Counted from the first letter of the stretch, positions 27,701 through 42,700 are shown. The stretch: 64,000 nt of DNA from Brachypodius melanocephalos (GCA_013398615.1 VZSR01000520.1:18941849-19005848), one strand, 5' to 3'. Notes: generated from the letters alone by a model not told the origin. Made by a program: numbers and translations.

Positions 27701-30700
27701 TTATGATTATGGAGTTAGTATTTTTTGTATTTCCATCCTTCTTTGAGCTTCAATTCTTTGAGATTACTATGAGGGCAGTCAATAAATCCTACTCTGTGTA
27801 CCTGGAAAAGTTTGACAATAGCAAAGCATGAAATGGGGTTATTAGTTCAACAGAGCTTCTCTTTTTAACTCATGTCTCAGGTTTGATTAAAAGCTCTTCA
27901 CAGCACCATATGTGCTTCTCAGCACACAGGGTGAAGGAAAAGATGAAAGGGTTTATGCTCCATTTTGCTGCTTATTCTTGTTCACCAATGAAGAATGCTC
28001 CATAGGTCAGAAAGTACTCATCTACATTAGAAATTCATATTAAAAAAAAGAATATGACTGATGCAAAGGAAAATGACCTATAGTTCACTGGAGGAAAAGA
28101 ACTCTTCAAATATACTAAATACATAAAAGGAATAAGGGTTATTCAAAAGCTTTGTCACGCCTCACACCTTTAGTAAAGATCATTTTACTTTTGGAAAAAG
28201 GTAGGATTTGAACTATATATCTTACTTAAACTTACTGGATTTAATAAAATCTTCTATTTATCTACAGATGGGGTAGAGGTTACAGCACATTTCTCCCAAA
28301 TATTATTCTTGAATATCTTAAGTCAAATACATCTTTCGAATGACTCTACTTAGGCATTTCTTTTACAATGTCTACTTCACTACTTTAGCAAACAATTAGA
28401 AGGCAGAAGGACAGCAGAGGCAGAATGTACATCTAAAATAGATACAAAAGGTAGCTTTAGTACATTTTCACATTGAGCAATATTTAGGAGTGCCAGAGGG
28501 AATTTCATCTGCTCTGGTCAAAGACTGCCACTTTAGCTGGGGCAAAATTTATAGTAGGTGGGACCTGGTGCTTCACTTTGTGACGCCACTGCTATGATCA
28601 ATGAAAAGAGTGCTTGGAGCCTGATCATCTCTAAATCTAAAACAAAGACACATCATGCACTTTGACCTGTACCTTTACTTGCATGGCCTGTATGAAAAAA
28701 ATAAAGGGAAAAAAACAAACATAAGTAAAAGAGATGAAAGGATGATAATTTTATAAATTACTTATAAACTTACTCAGCTTTATGAGGACAGTAAAATATA
28801 ATAAGCTCATAGCTAAAACAATAGACTGTAAGTGCATAACCAAATGAGATCTTAGTGAAATCAGCTTTATCTTTATTGAATGACTGAACTTCTGAATTTC
28901 TGTTGCTGTTCTACCACACACTTCCACTTATTGCTTGCACATATAAGGACATCCAGTGAGTTAACCTATCAATACACTGATTACTGCATCTTTTACTGAT
29001 TTTGTTAAAAGAGGAAAGGTGTCTGGAACTCTGGATAATCCAGGAATGAAAAATATTCACATTTTCGCAAAAATAGCTCTTTCTACCTCTTTTCACCACC
29101 AACATATGTTTGAGAAAATCTGTGTTTAGAAATCAAATTATCACTGGCAAGGTGTAGCACTTAATTTACAGATCTGTTTTCCCATTGCATAGCTCATTCC
29201 TCTTTTGAAGACAGCCTGAGAGAAAACTTTAGCTTGCATCTCTCAGCAGTACCCATTTTGAGAATAATATTATAAACTCAGCTGCAACTCTCATATATAC
29301 AGAGGATTTTTTCCCATTTACTGTATTATTACCATAAATACACTTCAATAAATATGTAATCTACAGCCAAAATTATATTATAATTGTGTCAGGAAATCTT
29401 AAGAAAATAACAACAAAACCATTTATTTATNNNNNNNNNNNNNNNNNNNNNNNNNNNNNNNNNNNNNNNNNNNNNNNNNNNNNNNNNNNNNNNNNNNNNN
29501 NNNNNNNNNNNNNNNNNNNNNNNNNNNNNNNNNNNNNNNNNNNNNNNNNNNNNNNNNNNNNNNNACCTATTACTGAAAAGAATCTTCAGCCAGGCATAGG
29601 AAAATACTGTAGAAGGCTGTTGGTTATAAACAAGCAGAAAAAACTGCACACAAGCTCTCACTTCTGCCATTCTTAATAATAATTTCATTTTCTTGTGGTA
29701 CCTCAATAAGTTTCAAAATGTTGATGTCAACCGATTATTAAAATATTTTTAAAGCCTACTCGATTTATATCACATAGTAAGAAAAACAGGTACAAGTCAA
29801 GAAAAGCGAAAGACTAATATTCAAATTAGTTGTTAAAATCTTAGCATCTTAGAACCTTTAATATCTTAGACAAATAGCAAATTTTAATTTAAAATATCAG
29901 TTGTGTGAAATATGTAGATGCTGCATAGACATGGCTCAGCAGGTAAATACAGGTGTATGTATACACTAAAGGTAAGGAAAGACAAGATGTTCATTATATT
30001 TATTGTAGCTGAACATAAAAATAATCCACTCCTGCTTTACCTCAGTATATCCAAAGGAAATGTATTCCATGAAATTGAAATACTCTCAAGGAAGAGATCT
30101 AAAATTCCTGCAGAAAATACTAACATGAAATCCTCTAACTTGTAAATCTGCAAACAATATGTACTACATATTGCAGATGGGCACAAACAACCATGGTGTT
30201 TCATATTACAAACTTGCATTTTATGACTGTCTCTAAGTTCTATAAAAGGTCTACTCAAACATTCTAAAGAATAGATTAAAAATTGATGAGAGAAAATCAA
30301 ATAAAACTTCAGTAGGATATGCAAATGTTTAGCAACTGAGGGTGTATATCCAGCCACACATTCATTTAGATTCCAAAACTGACACAGAAAATTGCCCACA
30401 TACATATTGCACAGTTATTATGTACACATGAATGTATACATTTAGTCTTCTATTCCAATTAACTGAAAAACATAAATAGGACATCATTTCCTCTTAACCA
30501 AAAGGCTATTTTATCAAGAAGCCTATAAAGGGGTCCAAAATAACAGAGTAGGGGAATATTCTCCATTTCAACACTTTTATCACAAATCTGGTATTTCAGT
30601 GTGATCTAGGTTACCAGTCTCTCTCAGACTGAAAGTTCTCTAACTTACCATTCCCCTCCGAGCATTCTGCTGCCATATTTTTAGAAAAGAAAAATCAAAT

Positions 30701-33700
30701 TCTCAGCTGTTAATACATTTATTTGAAACACTATTAACAAAGTGAATATGGTATAATAAAAATACAATGGGTGCTTAATGAATTTCTTAATTGTAATGAT
30801 GAATCATTTGTTACCATGGCTATTAGCTACCAGTAAGTAACATAGTGCTACTCCTTCCTCCTCTGCTTGCTTTTTTATTCCTTCCAAATGGCGTGTAAGG
30901 ATATAGAACCTTCTGTACATGATATACTACACCTTACACTCTGATAACATTCCAGTGTTTTGTATCCAGAAAAACACTGAGTCTGTCTCTGCTACCTAAG
31001 GCAGTCTGAGATCAGCCTGAGCCTGTACTCCTTTAGGAGACCCCAAAATGTTCTGCCTTGGGCCCACTCTCAATAGCCAATGTTCATATTCAGTTTTCTG
31101 TACTTTCTCATGCTTGATAAATATTGGAGAAGATTGCTTCCCCTAGAAATAATGTGAATAAAGAGAAATAAGTGATAGAGAGGAAAGGGCTAATTATTCC
31201 GTTAACATGCTACTTTTTTGAGATAAATATTATTATTAAAGCAAGAAATGATAAAAATAATGTTCCCTAATGTAATGTCCTCTATTGATCAATGTCTAAG
31301 GATAGAAATAAATATCAAACCTGCAGGGAAAACTTAAAATCAGTTACTTAGGGAATTTCTTGTTTCTTTTAATCTATGCAGTCTTTAAAAAAACCCAAAC
31401 CAGATGTATATCTATCATTTATTGGATGTGCTGGGTTTGGGCCACTTACATTTTATATTATGAAATATTAGCAATTTCCTGGTTAGAAAGGATATATAGA
31501 AAACCAATACAAGCCTTCTAAAAGCCACTTCATATATTTCATCCTGGTATTTAAGTCATCATTAAACAAATATCTAAATTATCTGCTCTTCTGCAATTAT
31601 GCCTGCCACTACAAAACCATATTAATAAAATATTCAGTCATGAACAATACAGCATTTTCTTTCTTCCTTTATTAGCAATAACCATGCACAGTGTCCTGGA
31701 ATGCCGTAAGTTGACATTAATGCTTACAAAAAATTATATGCATACAATAAACCCCAGAATTTCTCTGTACTGTATTCCCATCGGAATAAAATATATTTAC
31801 ATATGCCTCTATACCTCTGTTACAAATATATTCATACAATTATTCAAACATAGTATATCTGTATACTTAAATATACACAACAAACATTTGAAAATATAAT
31901 CTCAAAATCAGATTTGGGTAACAGAGATTCTTGATGTTAAATTCCTGTGATTTTATCAAAATCTGAGCAATATGAGACCTACTTATTCCTTATTTTGTAA
32001 GGAGTCCTCTTTTATTCCTGCCATGCCAGACTGACAACAATATGACACTAATACTTTACTTCATATTATCCTATAATCAGTACTGCAGTGGGACATAATT
32101 TAGATTAAATATACTGTTTCTAATCTATGATGTCTAAAAAGAGAAAGTACATCTATTTTTTTCTCCTCAGGCCAGCTGTAATGTATAAATGTTAAAATAC
32201 ACAAAATAAATCTGTGTGCAATAATTGCCATATGATAAAAGTATAGAGTTACATATTATACTCTGTTATATTGTGCAATTGCTCCTCAAACAGCTTGGAT
32301 GTGCCCACTATTTATCTTGTTAATGGGGTGATACAGACATTCAGTTCTATCAAACAATTTTGATAAGCTGCATCTTGGCAATAAGAAAACAGGTTAAAAA
32401 TTTCCTTATCTCCAAATACAGAATTCTTTATAAAGTTGGACTTGTTTTTAAGCACTGATCATGAACTAATGATCAGCAGATAATACACTATTTATGCTTG
32501 TAAAAATTCCAGTATCAGGGTCTGGCTTAGTCAGGTTTCAAAAACTAAGAATTCATAAAAAAAAAAAAAAGAAAAAAAACCTTTAAAAATTTTAAAACAC
32601 ACTTCTAAAGGTAATTAAGAAATTTAACGGAACATTGTATCCAAACTCATTAAAAATATGAATATAAGAAAGGGTTTCTTCACTATATTTACCAACACTA
32701 ATTTGGAATTGGGCTTCATTTGGCTTTTGCTGAGTAAGGCAATTTCCTCAGGTGAAGCAGCCTTTGACAATTACCTTGACAATTTCTCTATTATACAGGT
32801 AACAAGATGTACTTTGAAGCTATCATATCAGCATCTTGTCATATTGAAAATCAGCAAAAAAGAAATGAATGTGTTAATTGATAAGAAACAAGAAAAATGC
32901 TGCACATGTAGCACACTATGTATATAAATAAAGAGGTATATGTAAAGACAGCAGTGCTCCATCACAGCTGACAGAATAATACAGACTGACATTCACATGA
33001 AAATGATGAGGTAACGTTTCTTCACTTGCTTTTATAAAATAGTGTACCTTTTTCTTTCCTGAATGTTCAATGACCCATATTTTATAATACAGCCCATATT
33101 TTCTTATACGTGCAACTTTTTCAAATTAAGACTTTTATTTTATTCTTGCCTCTTTGAGTATTTGCAGACATTTAGTGAGTAACTCTAAGGTACATAGACT
33201 ATGTTTTGCATGTTAGTTGTCACATCTGTCATCAAGAAGCAAAACTGTTTTTCTTTTCTTCTAAAAGCAGAGCAGCTGCAATCTGAGTAGATTGCCAGAG
33301 CCTTCTTTCAACATTTTAAATGCATTTTATTTTATTTTATTTATTAAAATGCATTAAATGCATTTTAAATGATTTACCTGATCCACAACTTTTTATTAAC
33401 TTACTTTAGACATCTTGCTCTTGGTGTCTCCTGTTAAAAATGCCAAATTGTTGATTTCATTCTGAATCACAAAATTTTGTTCTTCTCTTTTAAAATTCTA
33501 AAGAAAAAAAGAAATCACCAGAGGTTTAACTCATCTGCATGTACCACATTTATATTTAAGGATAGAATGAAAGTAAATAAAAGTGTACATTTTATCTTAC
33601 ATGTGATTTACACCACAGGATAAAAACTTCGGCAACCATTCGAAAGAGTTCATCAGAATCAGCATCTGGTTTCTTTAGCCAATTAGCTCTAAATACAAAA

Positions 33701-36700
33701 ATAAGAGAAATTTAAAGAAAGATACTTTAAAAAAGACAGTTTAACATAAAAATCTCTATTTAGTATATAGGTAACATTTTTTCTAGTTAATCTAGGAATT
33801 TGCATCTCAGCAAAAGATGTGAATTCAAGGTGCAGCATTCTTTAAGAATCTTCAATTATTCAGGATTAAGATTTAAGAGTCTTATAACCCGCAGGATCTG
33901 ATTCTCACCCTAACATCAAGTGAACCGTGTTCTTCCTGATTCTCTGATCATGGATTCCAGTACATTAAGTAATAAATGTGAGTTTAAATATTAGGGTTTT
34001 TTACCTGTTGTTGTCTACATAACGTATCAACATTGGATAGAAGGCATAAAGGTCTCTACAAAGTACAGCAAACTCATCAAGAATGAGCAGCTCAGCTTCT
34101 TGGGTGTCATTTTTACTGTCTGCCTTCAGTTGCTCCTCTTCCATCACTATCTTCATAGCTTTTTTCTTCAATTTATCCAGTGTTGGAATGAAGTGAGATC
34201 TGAGAAGGTCAGGTCTGGCTTTGCTGATGATGGGTTGAGCATAAACTGTACATGAAAATACAGATAATTCTATGATTAATGCATAACCTGTGGTTTTCAA
34301 TATATTAATATGAATGCTGAAGTTCTAGAAACAGTAAGGGTTATGGGGCTTCATAAATTTCTGCATCATAAAATTATTGATAGACTTATAAATATAGCTT
34401 TATAAAAACTGTGTATTGAGAGATTAAAAGACTGTGGATTTGGATTATAACTACTTCAGTCTTATATAAATTAAACTCTCATGGGTTTGGCAAGCCCTAT
34501 TAGTTATTTAGTCTCTAACTAAGAACTTATGCAAAATAATGATTGAGACGCAAAGTCCTCACAAAAATACTTTTTGTTTTGTTTGGGGTTTTTGTGTCTG
34601 GGATGATATTTTTGTATCCAGTGTCAGAAAATCACCAGAAGATAGTGTTCTGGAAGAATTCCTTTACCTATTTTGCCTTGGGCAAGTTAGGATGCAGAGA
34701 ATAAATGAGTAATTCAAGGTCATAGATCAATTTTTTACAAGTAGTAGCAATAAAAAGCAAACTCTCCAAGTCAAAACTCCATGCAAGAACATGAGTATAT
34801 TATCACCTTATGTACACGAACAATCTACAAAACAGCAAGAAACGCTCTCTACAATTAAGCAGCAAACATACTAAATTTTAGTGGAATCTTTGTCATTATT
34901 AAAGACCTTCCAGCATTTAAAATAATACCAAAAACACAGTACTAATGCGTTTTGGTTATTCCAATTTAGCAGGAAATTGTTACCTTTACATAGATTTTCT
35001 TGAACCATATTATTGCACATTATATTCTTACACATGTATTCTTTCATATGTATAGTATGAATGATAAAATTTGGATATGGTAAACTTCTTTAGCAGGATA
35101 GATACTACATCTTATGTGACATTTTGAAAAAACTTTCAGCTTATTTAATAGCTCACACAATTATTCAGGCAAACCAACTAATTTTGAACTTAATTACTCC
35201 TGAGATTATTTTATTATTTACACTTTCTTTCCTTTTTGTCCTGATATTTCATGAACAGGATTCACAGCACTTATACCCTCTACTGTAAAATTCAGGTGTC
35301 TTGAAAATCAATGGAATTCACAATTCCAAATTAAATGCTAAGGCTCTTATACAACGTGTAGAGAAGGAGATTTTCAAAATCTCTTATGGTGAATAGAAAG
35401 CTCTCCACTTCAGTACAATGCATGCATATAACTAATAACAAAATATAAACATATTTCCGTTATTGTTACTTATCTTCTATTTATCATTCTATCATGATCA
35501 TTCTAGTTATAGTTTTTTGTTATTATATCACTGGGCAATAAGTTAAAGTGTAGCAAAGTTATAAAATGTTATTAGTACAATTACCATTCAGAAATCTTTA
35601 CAGTACCTGCAATTCTTTTCATCCAGGATGCTTCATCTATTCCCAGATTGTTGTTAATGATTTTTAGAATGTTTCCAAGGACGATGCTCAGATGCTCAGA
35701 CGTTATCATCGTACAGCAAGGCCCAGCACTTGGAGGAACACTCTCAGACCCTCTTTCCCACCAGTAGGATAAATAGTTGCATAGCATGGGTAAGATCACC
35801 TCAATTACATGAGGCATTTCAGTATACCTTGCTCCAGACTCTGCTAAATCATTTATTTCCTTTATTAGTCCTTCCAGCTGAGGGATCTCTGGACACATTT
35901 CTTCTACTGTATCAGGCATACCTAAAACTGCAGGTAAGGGTAGAAAACCAAAAGATTAATTACCAAAATGAAAGAGGACATCTATGTTTAAACCCTAAAT
36001 ATGAATGGCTCAGGTTTTTTTCCTTCACCATCTTGCACAGGCATAATTATAGTAACATTTTGAGGTAGGCATGGGTATCTCCTTTCATAAATTTTCTTAC
36101 AGATGATGTGCATAATGTAAACAACAGCTGCCATAAATTTATGGCTTTACCCTAAGGTGTCCAGCAATTATCTGCTGAGCTATGTAAAAGTGCAGAACAG
36201 AAATCTTATATTAATGTTTGGTATGCTCTGGACATTGTATTCATAATCATTCACAATTTTTATGCTGGTTTTTATGTTGCTTGGCACAACCAAGGAGAAC
36301 CTGGCTCCATCCTCTTGACATCCTCCCTTTAGATATTTTGTATACATTGATGGGGTCCCTTCTCAGTCCTCTCTTTGTGGGACTGAACAGACCCAGCTCC
36401 TTCAGCCTTTCCTTATAAGAGGGATGAATCCTCCTCATCATCTTTGTTGCCCTTCACTGGATCCATTCCAATAGCTCCCTGTCTCTCTTGTCCTGAGGAG
36501 CCCAGAACTGGACACAGCACTCCAGGTCAGGCCTCATCAGGGCTGAGTAGAGGGGCAGGATCCCCTCCCTCCACCTGCTGCCAATGCTCTTCCTAACACA
36601 GCCCAGGATCCCATTGGCATTCTTGGTCACAAGGACACACTGCTGGCTCAGGGACAGTTTGTTGGCCACCAGCACCCCCAGGTCCTCCTCCACAATGCTG

Positions 36701-39700
36701 CTTCCCAGCAGCTCAGCCCCTACTCTGTGCTGGTCCATGGGGTTATTCTTCCCCGGGTGCAGAACCCTACATTTGCCTTTGTTGAATTTCAGGCAGTTCT
36801 TCTCTGCCCATCTCTCCAGCTTGTCAAGGTGTCTTTTTCATCAAGGTTTCATGAAATTAATCGTATTCTGCTGGGAGTGTCCTATACCATTTGGAACACT
36901 TCTGGTTACACATCAAAACCATAGAAACTATTTTCCTGTTCACCTAAATCAGATATTATACCTCTTGCTCTTTGCTACATGAACACAACTGTACTTTGCC
37001 AAAAATTTTTGTAATATAGATATGTAGATCTTCAGCTAAGCTTTAAATATTACAGTATGCATCTTTAGAAAAGTATTCAAATATCATGTTCAGAAAAGTA
37101 TCAAAAAATACTGAAAGAGAACATTGTTGGCGCAGTCTCAACAAAGTAGAGCAAGGCTAAAATGGCAAGCAATGAAACATCAGTAGCAGGTGCTCTTTGC
37201 AGAAACATGCATTCAAGGCTTTCTCATTGCACAACTTCTATTATTTAGTTGGAGTGGAGTGAACAGCTTTTTTTTTTTCTGATGATGAACAGTACTTACT
37301 TGCTCTTTCTCTTGCACTTTTTGTGTTGAAAACAGACAGTGGATTGTAATGGTTGAGGGAAGGTTCAAGGAATGCTACTGGAATGGCTGCCGCAAGAGAT
37401 GCTAAACACTCACCAAGTGCGGGACGCTGCCTGTATGTGAGAGACACTAAAAGTCATCTGAGAGGAAAAGTGTTTCACCAGGCTTTCAGTGTCTAGCATA
37501 CATGATAAAAAGAAGCATTAGTATTTATAGTGGATTTTTAAAATATTTTTTAAACATTAGGAACTATCTGACAACTTAGAAAAAATTAAGTTCTCACATG
37601 AAAAGAACTACTGGAGATCACAGTGGTGCAAGAAAAGCAGTTTAAAAAACCCCACCTCCACCAGTGTTCTGGTTCTGATCATGACAGGGTTAATTTTTGG
37701 CATGGACAGGACACAGAGGTTATTCTATGCCACCTCATGCCCTTGCCAGGGACAGGGTTCCTCAGGGGTCAGACATTGTCAGGGGTCCTGTGTGATGGTG
37801 AGAAATTGCATGTGAATTGTTTGCCTCTATCTTGTACACCATTATTAGTATTGTTGCTCTAACTGTTCATTTCCTTATTTTATTGTTGTTTCCACTAAAT
37901 TGCTCTTATCTCAACCCATGGTATTTACCTTTGGTGCCTCCAATTCTTTTCTCTGTCCGCCATAGGGACGGGGAGGAGGGACTAAGCAAGGGGCACATGG
38001 TTTGGGGTGTTTCCATGAGAAATACTGAGGGAATACCATTTTGAAACCAACACCTTTATTTGGCACTCAACATAGGGCAGGAAAGGATGAGAACAATAGA
38101 TCTGACCAGAGTGGGTAGGAAACAAATGTGATCTAAGCATTTGTTGTATTAGGTCCAGAGCCGCTGATCAAAATGTTGCCTGGCCAATTCATGTGGTTGT
38201 GGTACCTAACCCTGCATACATTCCCATATATGCAACAGGTGCTCCTCATGGTGATATTTTTCAGAGCAGGGAGAGAGATCAGGATTGCTTTGCTGCTGCA
38301 CTGTGTAATACCAGCTTATGACATGATAACAACAAGGACAATGAAGGTCATTTGGGATGTGCATTCAGTGCCCTTACCTTGGGCACTACCTCAGGGAGTC
38401 AATTAATAATTGTACCCAGCTTGAGGGAAGAAGATAATGGATAATTTTCCCCAGCTTTTCACCCTCTTATCCTCCTTCAGGCCTGTTACATCTGCTTCTG
38501 AGGATTTTGAACTTCCCTTTGATGTTGAGGAAAGCATGCTCTTTTTACTTGGTCTGCTGAGTCCTCTCACTTTGGTCTGCACCACGGAGTTACAAAGGAG
38601 ATTTTTAGGAGAGTATTTCAGAGATCTGCCCCAGGGTGGATAGTCAAGTGATATGGAAGGTGGGAGAAAATGGGGCAACTTTTGAAGGATGATTCTGCTC
38701 CAATGGTTTTTAAGTTCACCCCAGAGCAACTACAGTGCTTGATAAAGTGGCAGAATATCTGAAGGAAAACTGCTGTGGCAGTTTCAGGGAGGTGCAAAGT
38801 TATGCAACATCTTGGGCTCTAGTTACTATTTTTGGACACTGCTTGATACTAGCCAGCACCCTCAGGGCGAGGAGGAAGAAAGCAATGCATTGTGGCCACT
38901 CAAACTGCAGCTGAACCAGAGGAACAACCTGTGTCAGTAGCAGTAACCCCTACACAGCAGAAAAAATACAAGACAGAAAATATCAGTTTTCTTAGGAAGA
39001 GGAAGTAGGGCCGTCACGAGAAGGAACACTCAGGGTGAGAGGCAATCACCTGATCCCTATCCCTGGGTGAGCTGCAAGATGTGTGAATAGATTTCACCCA
39101 CCAGTAGGCGAGCCCTTCGTGACCTGATTGCTCCAGTGCTCAGGTATCATGGCCCACAATATGAAATTGGATGGTAGTGAAGCCAAGCATCTGGGATCCC
39201 TGTCCTGGGATGTGGGCATTGCAAAAGGGATTGGGAAAAGGGCAGAGACTCTCAGCCTCTGGAGGCGACTCCTGGCAAGTGTGAGGGAAAGGATCACCTA
39301 TTAGTGCACCAGGACAAGTGAAACACCATGAAGAAAGATCCAGTCAGTAGAGCATTAGGGCTCAAAGTAATCAAGAGCTACACCATTTTGCATTCAGTTC
39401 TCAACATTTATGAACCATGGAGACTTTTAGAGAAGAAATGTTCACAGAAAAATCAGAAACCTCTCCAACATCCTAAAGAAGCTAAACAGACTTTGTACAA
39501 AGGAAAAACATTTGATAGAGGAAGTTTGTCTTAAAAAGGCAGCAGCAGCAATCGAATCAAGAATTAGTTCTGAGCCCCTGAAGCCAGCAGAACTATTTCA
39601 GCCATAAAAAGAGATATTTATCTATGAAAAGTGAACTATGACTCATTCTGCAATGAAAGGTAAAACTCCTTAATGTCCCTGCCAAAATTCCCTAGGAGAA

Positions 39701-42700
39701 AAACCTGCAACTTGATCCTGAAATTGAACATTGCTTAATTTGAATAATTGTTCAAGTCAGCTCAATCACTCACTTCTAAGTTTTGCTGAAATATTGGGCA
39801 TTGTGTTTAAATCCTACTTCCCACCTAGACACTGATGTCTGCCTACAACTGTAATTTAGGAGCCTGAGACTAGTGAAAAACAAACTAAATGAAATCCACA
39901 GTTGAGAACCTCTCACACAGCCTTAGGAGAATAATTCGTTTCCTTGGATATGTCTAATCTGATGACTTTTCCATTCTAAGAAGACAGTTGCTGCAGGCAA
40001 AGGTGATGCTGCTAGCATTGATATGTTTAAGGAAACTGTCCAGTGCTTACAGATTTTGCCAATCAAGTAAAGGCCTGTGCTGTGAGCTTTTCTTATTGAA
40101 AGGTAGCTCAAACACAATCATGTTTCATTTTCTGTGAGGAGACCCTGACTGCTAGTTAGATAAGAGGTAAGGCACTTCCTGTTTTTCCTATCAGATCTAT
40201 GTAAAGGAGTATTTAAGATTTTGAAGTGCAGAAAAAGAAGAAAAAGAGTATAGCTTTGTGATTAGAGATCAGCACAAATGCCTGAATGAGAACACACAGC
40301 TTGTGCACACGTGCATGCATGCAGAGTGGGAGGAAAGATCTGTCCACCCACTTCTTGCATTTTGTGTGAAAGAATTCTGAATTAACTCTGGGAGGAAGGA
40401 ATTGGAGATCAGCATTCCTCACACTAGGCAAAGCCTCTCCTAACCAGACTACAGACTTGAATTTCTTCCACTTTCGTCTCTCTCCCGCTATGTATCTTGA
40501 ATTTTTCATCATAAGAAAGGCAGTGAAAATTGCCTAACCTAAAACTTTTGCAAGTATGAAGATGGGTTATCCTTATCTTGGTTCCTGTCTTGTAATACAC
40601 CGTTAGGCAATTAAGATTCTCTTTTCTGAGCCAACAGGTACAGATTTGATCCCCTTCTATTGGATGAAAGGGCTTGCAAAATAGCATAGCAGCTAGATGC
40701 TTAAAGGAATTATAGACCTTAGTCTCTTTAAAATACAAGCAACTACTGCTTTCCTCTGTGGGGTTAATGGCTGTTGGAATACTCTACATGTCCTCAGGAT
40801 TTTATGCTCAGGGCAACTCTTTTGAGAGCTCTGTACAGACTTAGGTGTGAAACAGATGCTTTCTTCTTAGTACTCAGCCTACTTATCGCAGCAATATGTG
40901 GCAGAAAAACTTTGAGAACCTAATGGCAACCCAAAGAAAAATTTAGCTTTTCCTACGGGAAAAACAGAATCTGTGCAGATACACTGCCATATGCAGGATA
41001 AGTTATTTACTTCTATTGAGGGTTTTTTCACTGTGGAATTGAATGCTAAAATATAGGCAACTATTTTCAATGGAAAGTACATTTTAAACATCTCTCACTC
41101 TTTCAAATTCATCTCTTATCTAAACTGTTTTGTTACCTAAGCAACAGACTCCTAAAGAAGAGAAAATTTTGCATGCTGAGTTTTACACTTAATACCTTTC
41201 AACGTAGATGTTCTTTCCAGTCCCAAGAGAATAGAGGCTACAAAGAATTCTGTAACATGAAACTTGTACATCACCCACTAGAGGAAAAGAAAAATAAATC
41301 AGTATTTATTCAGCTTAAGGTTTACTTTTCAAATATCAAACATCTGTTTTATGCAATCTATTAAACAGTATCTAAAACTTTTAGCACATGTACCACTGAA
41401 CATTCTGTCCATATTCCACATGGTATTTACCTTCCATGTCTCTAATTCCTGGTCCATCATCTACATTCATTCCAGAGCCTACCAGATCATCAGGCATTCC
41501 AAGAGGCCAGCAGATACTTGCTAAGGTATTCCAGGTTATCACACTCACAGAGTAAAATTTTAAGCTAAACAACATCACTCTGTGTGTCTAACTTTTAGGT
41601 ACATGATCTAAGGATACACCATATTTAAAAGAAATTATATCTATGGTTATCCATCTTATAATTAAGACCTAAATATGTATGAAATTTTGAAACATAATTA
41701 CAGTCATGAGAAACATTAGAACATAGTAAGACAATTCAGCATATTGCTGAATCTCAAGAAGTCATTTCAATAATTTTAAACTAACAGATGCTAACACCAG
41801 GGAAAATTTAAATTCAAAGACCCACAGTGGTTTTCACATGTAAGGAAAAATCCACGGGGAACTTATAGTGAGGTGTCTCCTTTAATACAATGAAATACAA
41901 ATTTTGTGTAGAAAACTAGTCTCATCCACACATTTGTTAAGAGAGCACTTAAAGGGATATTTTAATTTCCATCTCAATGTTTGGAGAAATATTGTACATA
42001 ATTAACTTTAGGCTTATTGACTATTATTTTTTAACATGTACTAGAAATAAGGTACTATGTTTCTAATTTCAGAATTAATTCTGGAAATGTACATGTTACT
42101 GAAAACAGAATTTCATCCTCTGAATCCATGCAGTCATTACTAAAAAGCATTTGTAGCATTATAACACAATAAAATTCAAAATTAAAATATAATACTTACA
42201 AAGTAAATCTATTCCAAAGTGATATTGTGAAATATGTTCAAAAATTGATGTTAAGATTGGTAGCAATGCTACTGTAGTATAATTGATATTCTGTGAAACA
42301 CCTTTCATTTGTGTTCGTGAATGAGTAAATTTTCCTAGTTTAAGATTTTCTGAAGTTTTTTCCAAGTCTTCAGCTGCATTTTCAAAAAAGGCACGCAATC
42401 CTGCTTTAACAAGCTCAGATCCTGATTTCATAACAGTTCTGAAAAAAAATAAGGGAAAAAATATCAACTTTGCCTTGATATTTAGCAGTTGTACAGAGAT
42501 ATATGTACATGTATTCTGCCAGTCTTTGAAGATACCCAGATGTATCATGAAACTTCACATTATGAACAGAAAAAGGTACTTACATCTGAATAGCAGTATA
42601 AGCAACAATTTTCTTTGAATATTGACTAAACAATAACAGCAAAGACCTTGATTCCACAGTCTTGCTTTTCTAGGTTTTTGTGATTTGCTTTTGAATACGA

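Noticed and set aside
29386..29706. Open frames on both strands running through the gap
   Set aside because: Open only because the N-run cannot hold stop codons.
30037..30405. 122-codon minus-strand frame
   Set aside because: Same AT-rich intron composition and no recognisable domain; does not fit between E26 and E27.
36584..36982. 132-codon + strand frame
   Set aside because: Antisense of the CR1 reverse-transcriptase fragment.
37431..42199. An apparent missing exon between E20 and E22
   Set aside because: A short exon coding GDVQVSCYRILCSLYSLGTG was then found at 41196-41277 and restores the frame.
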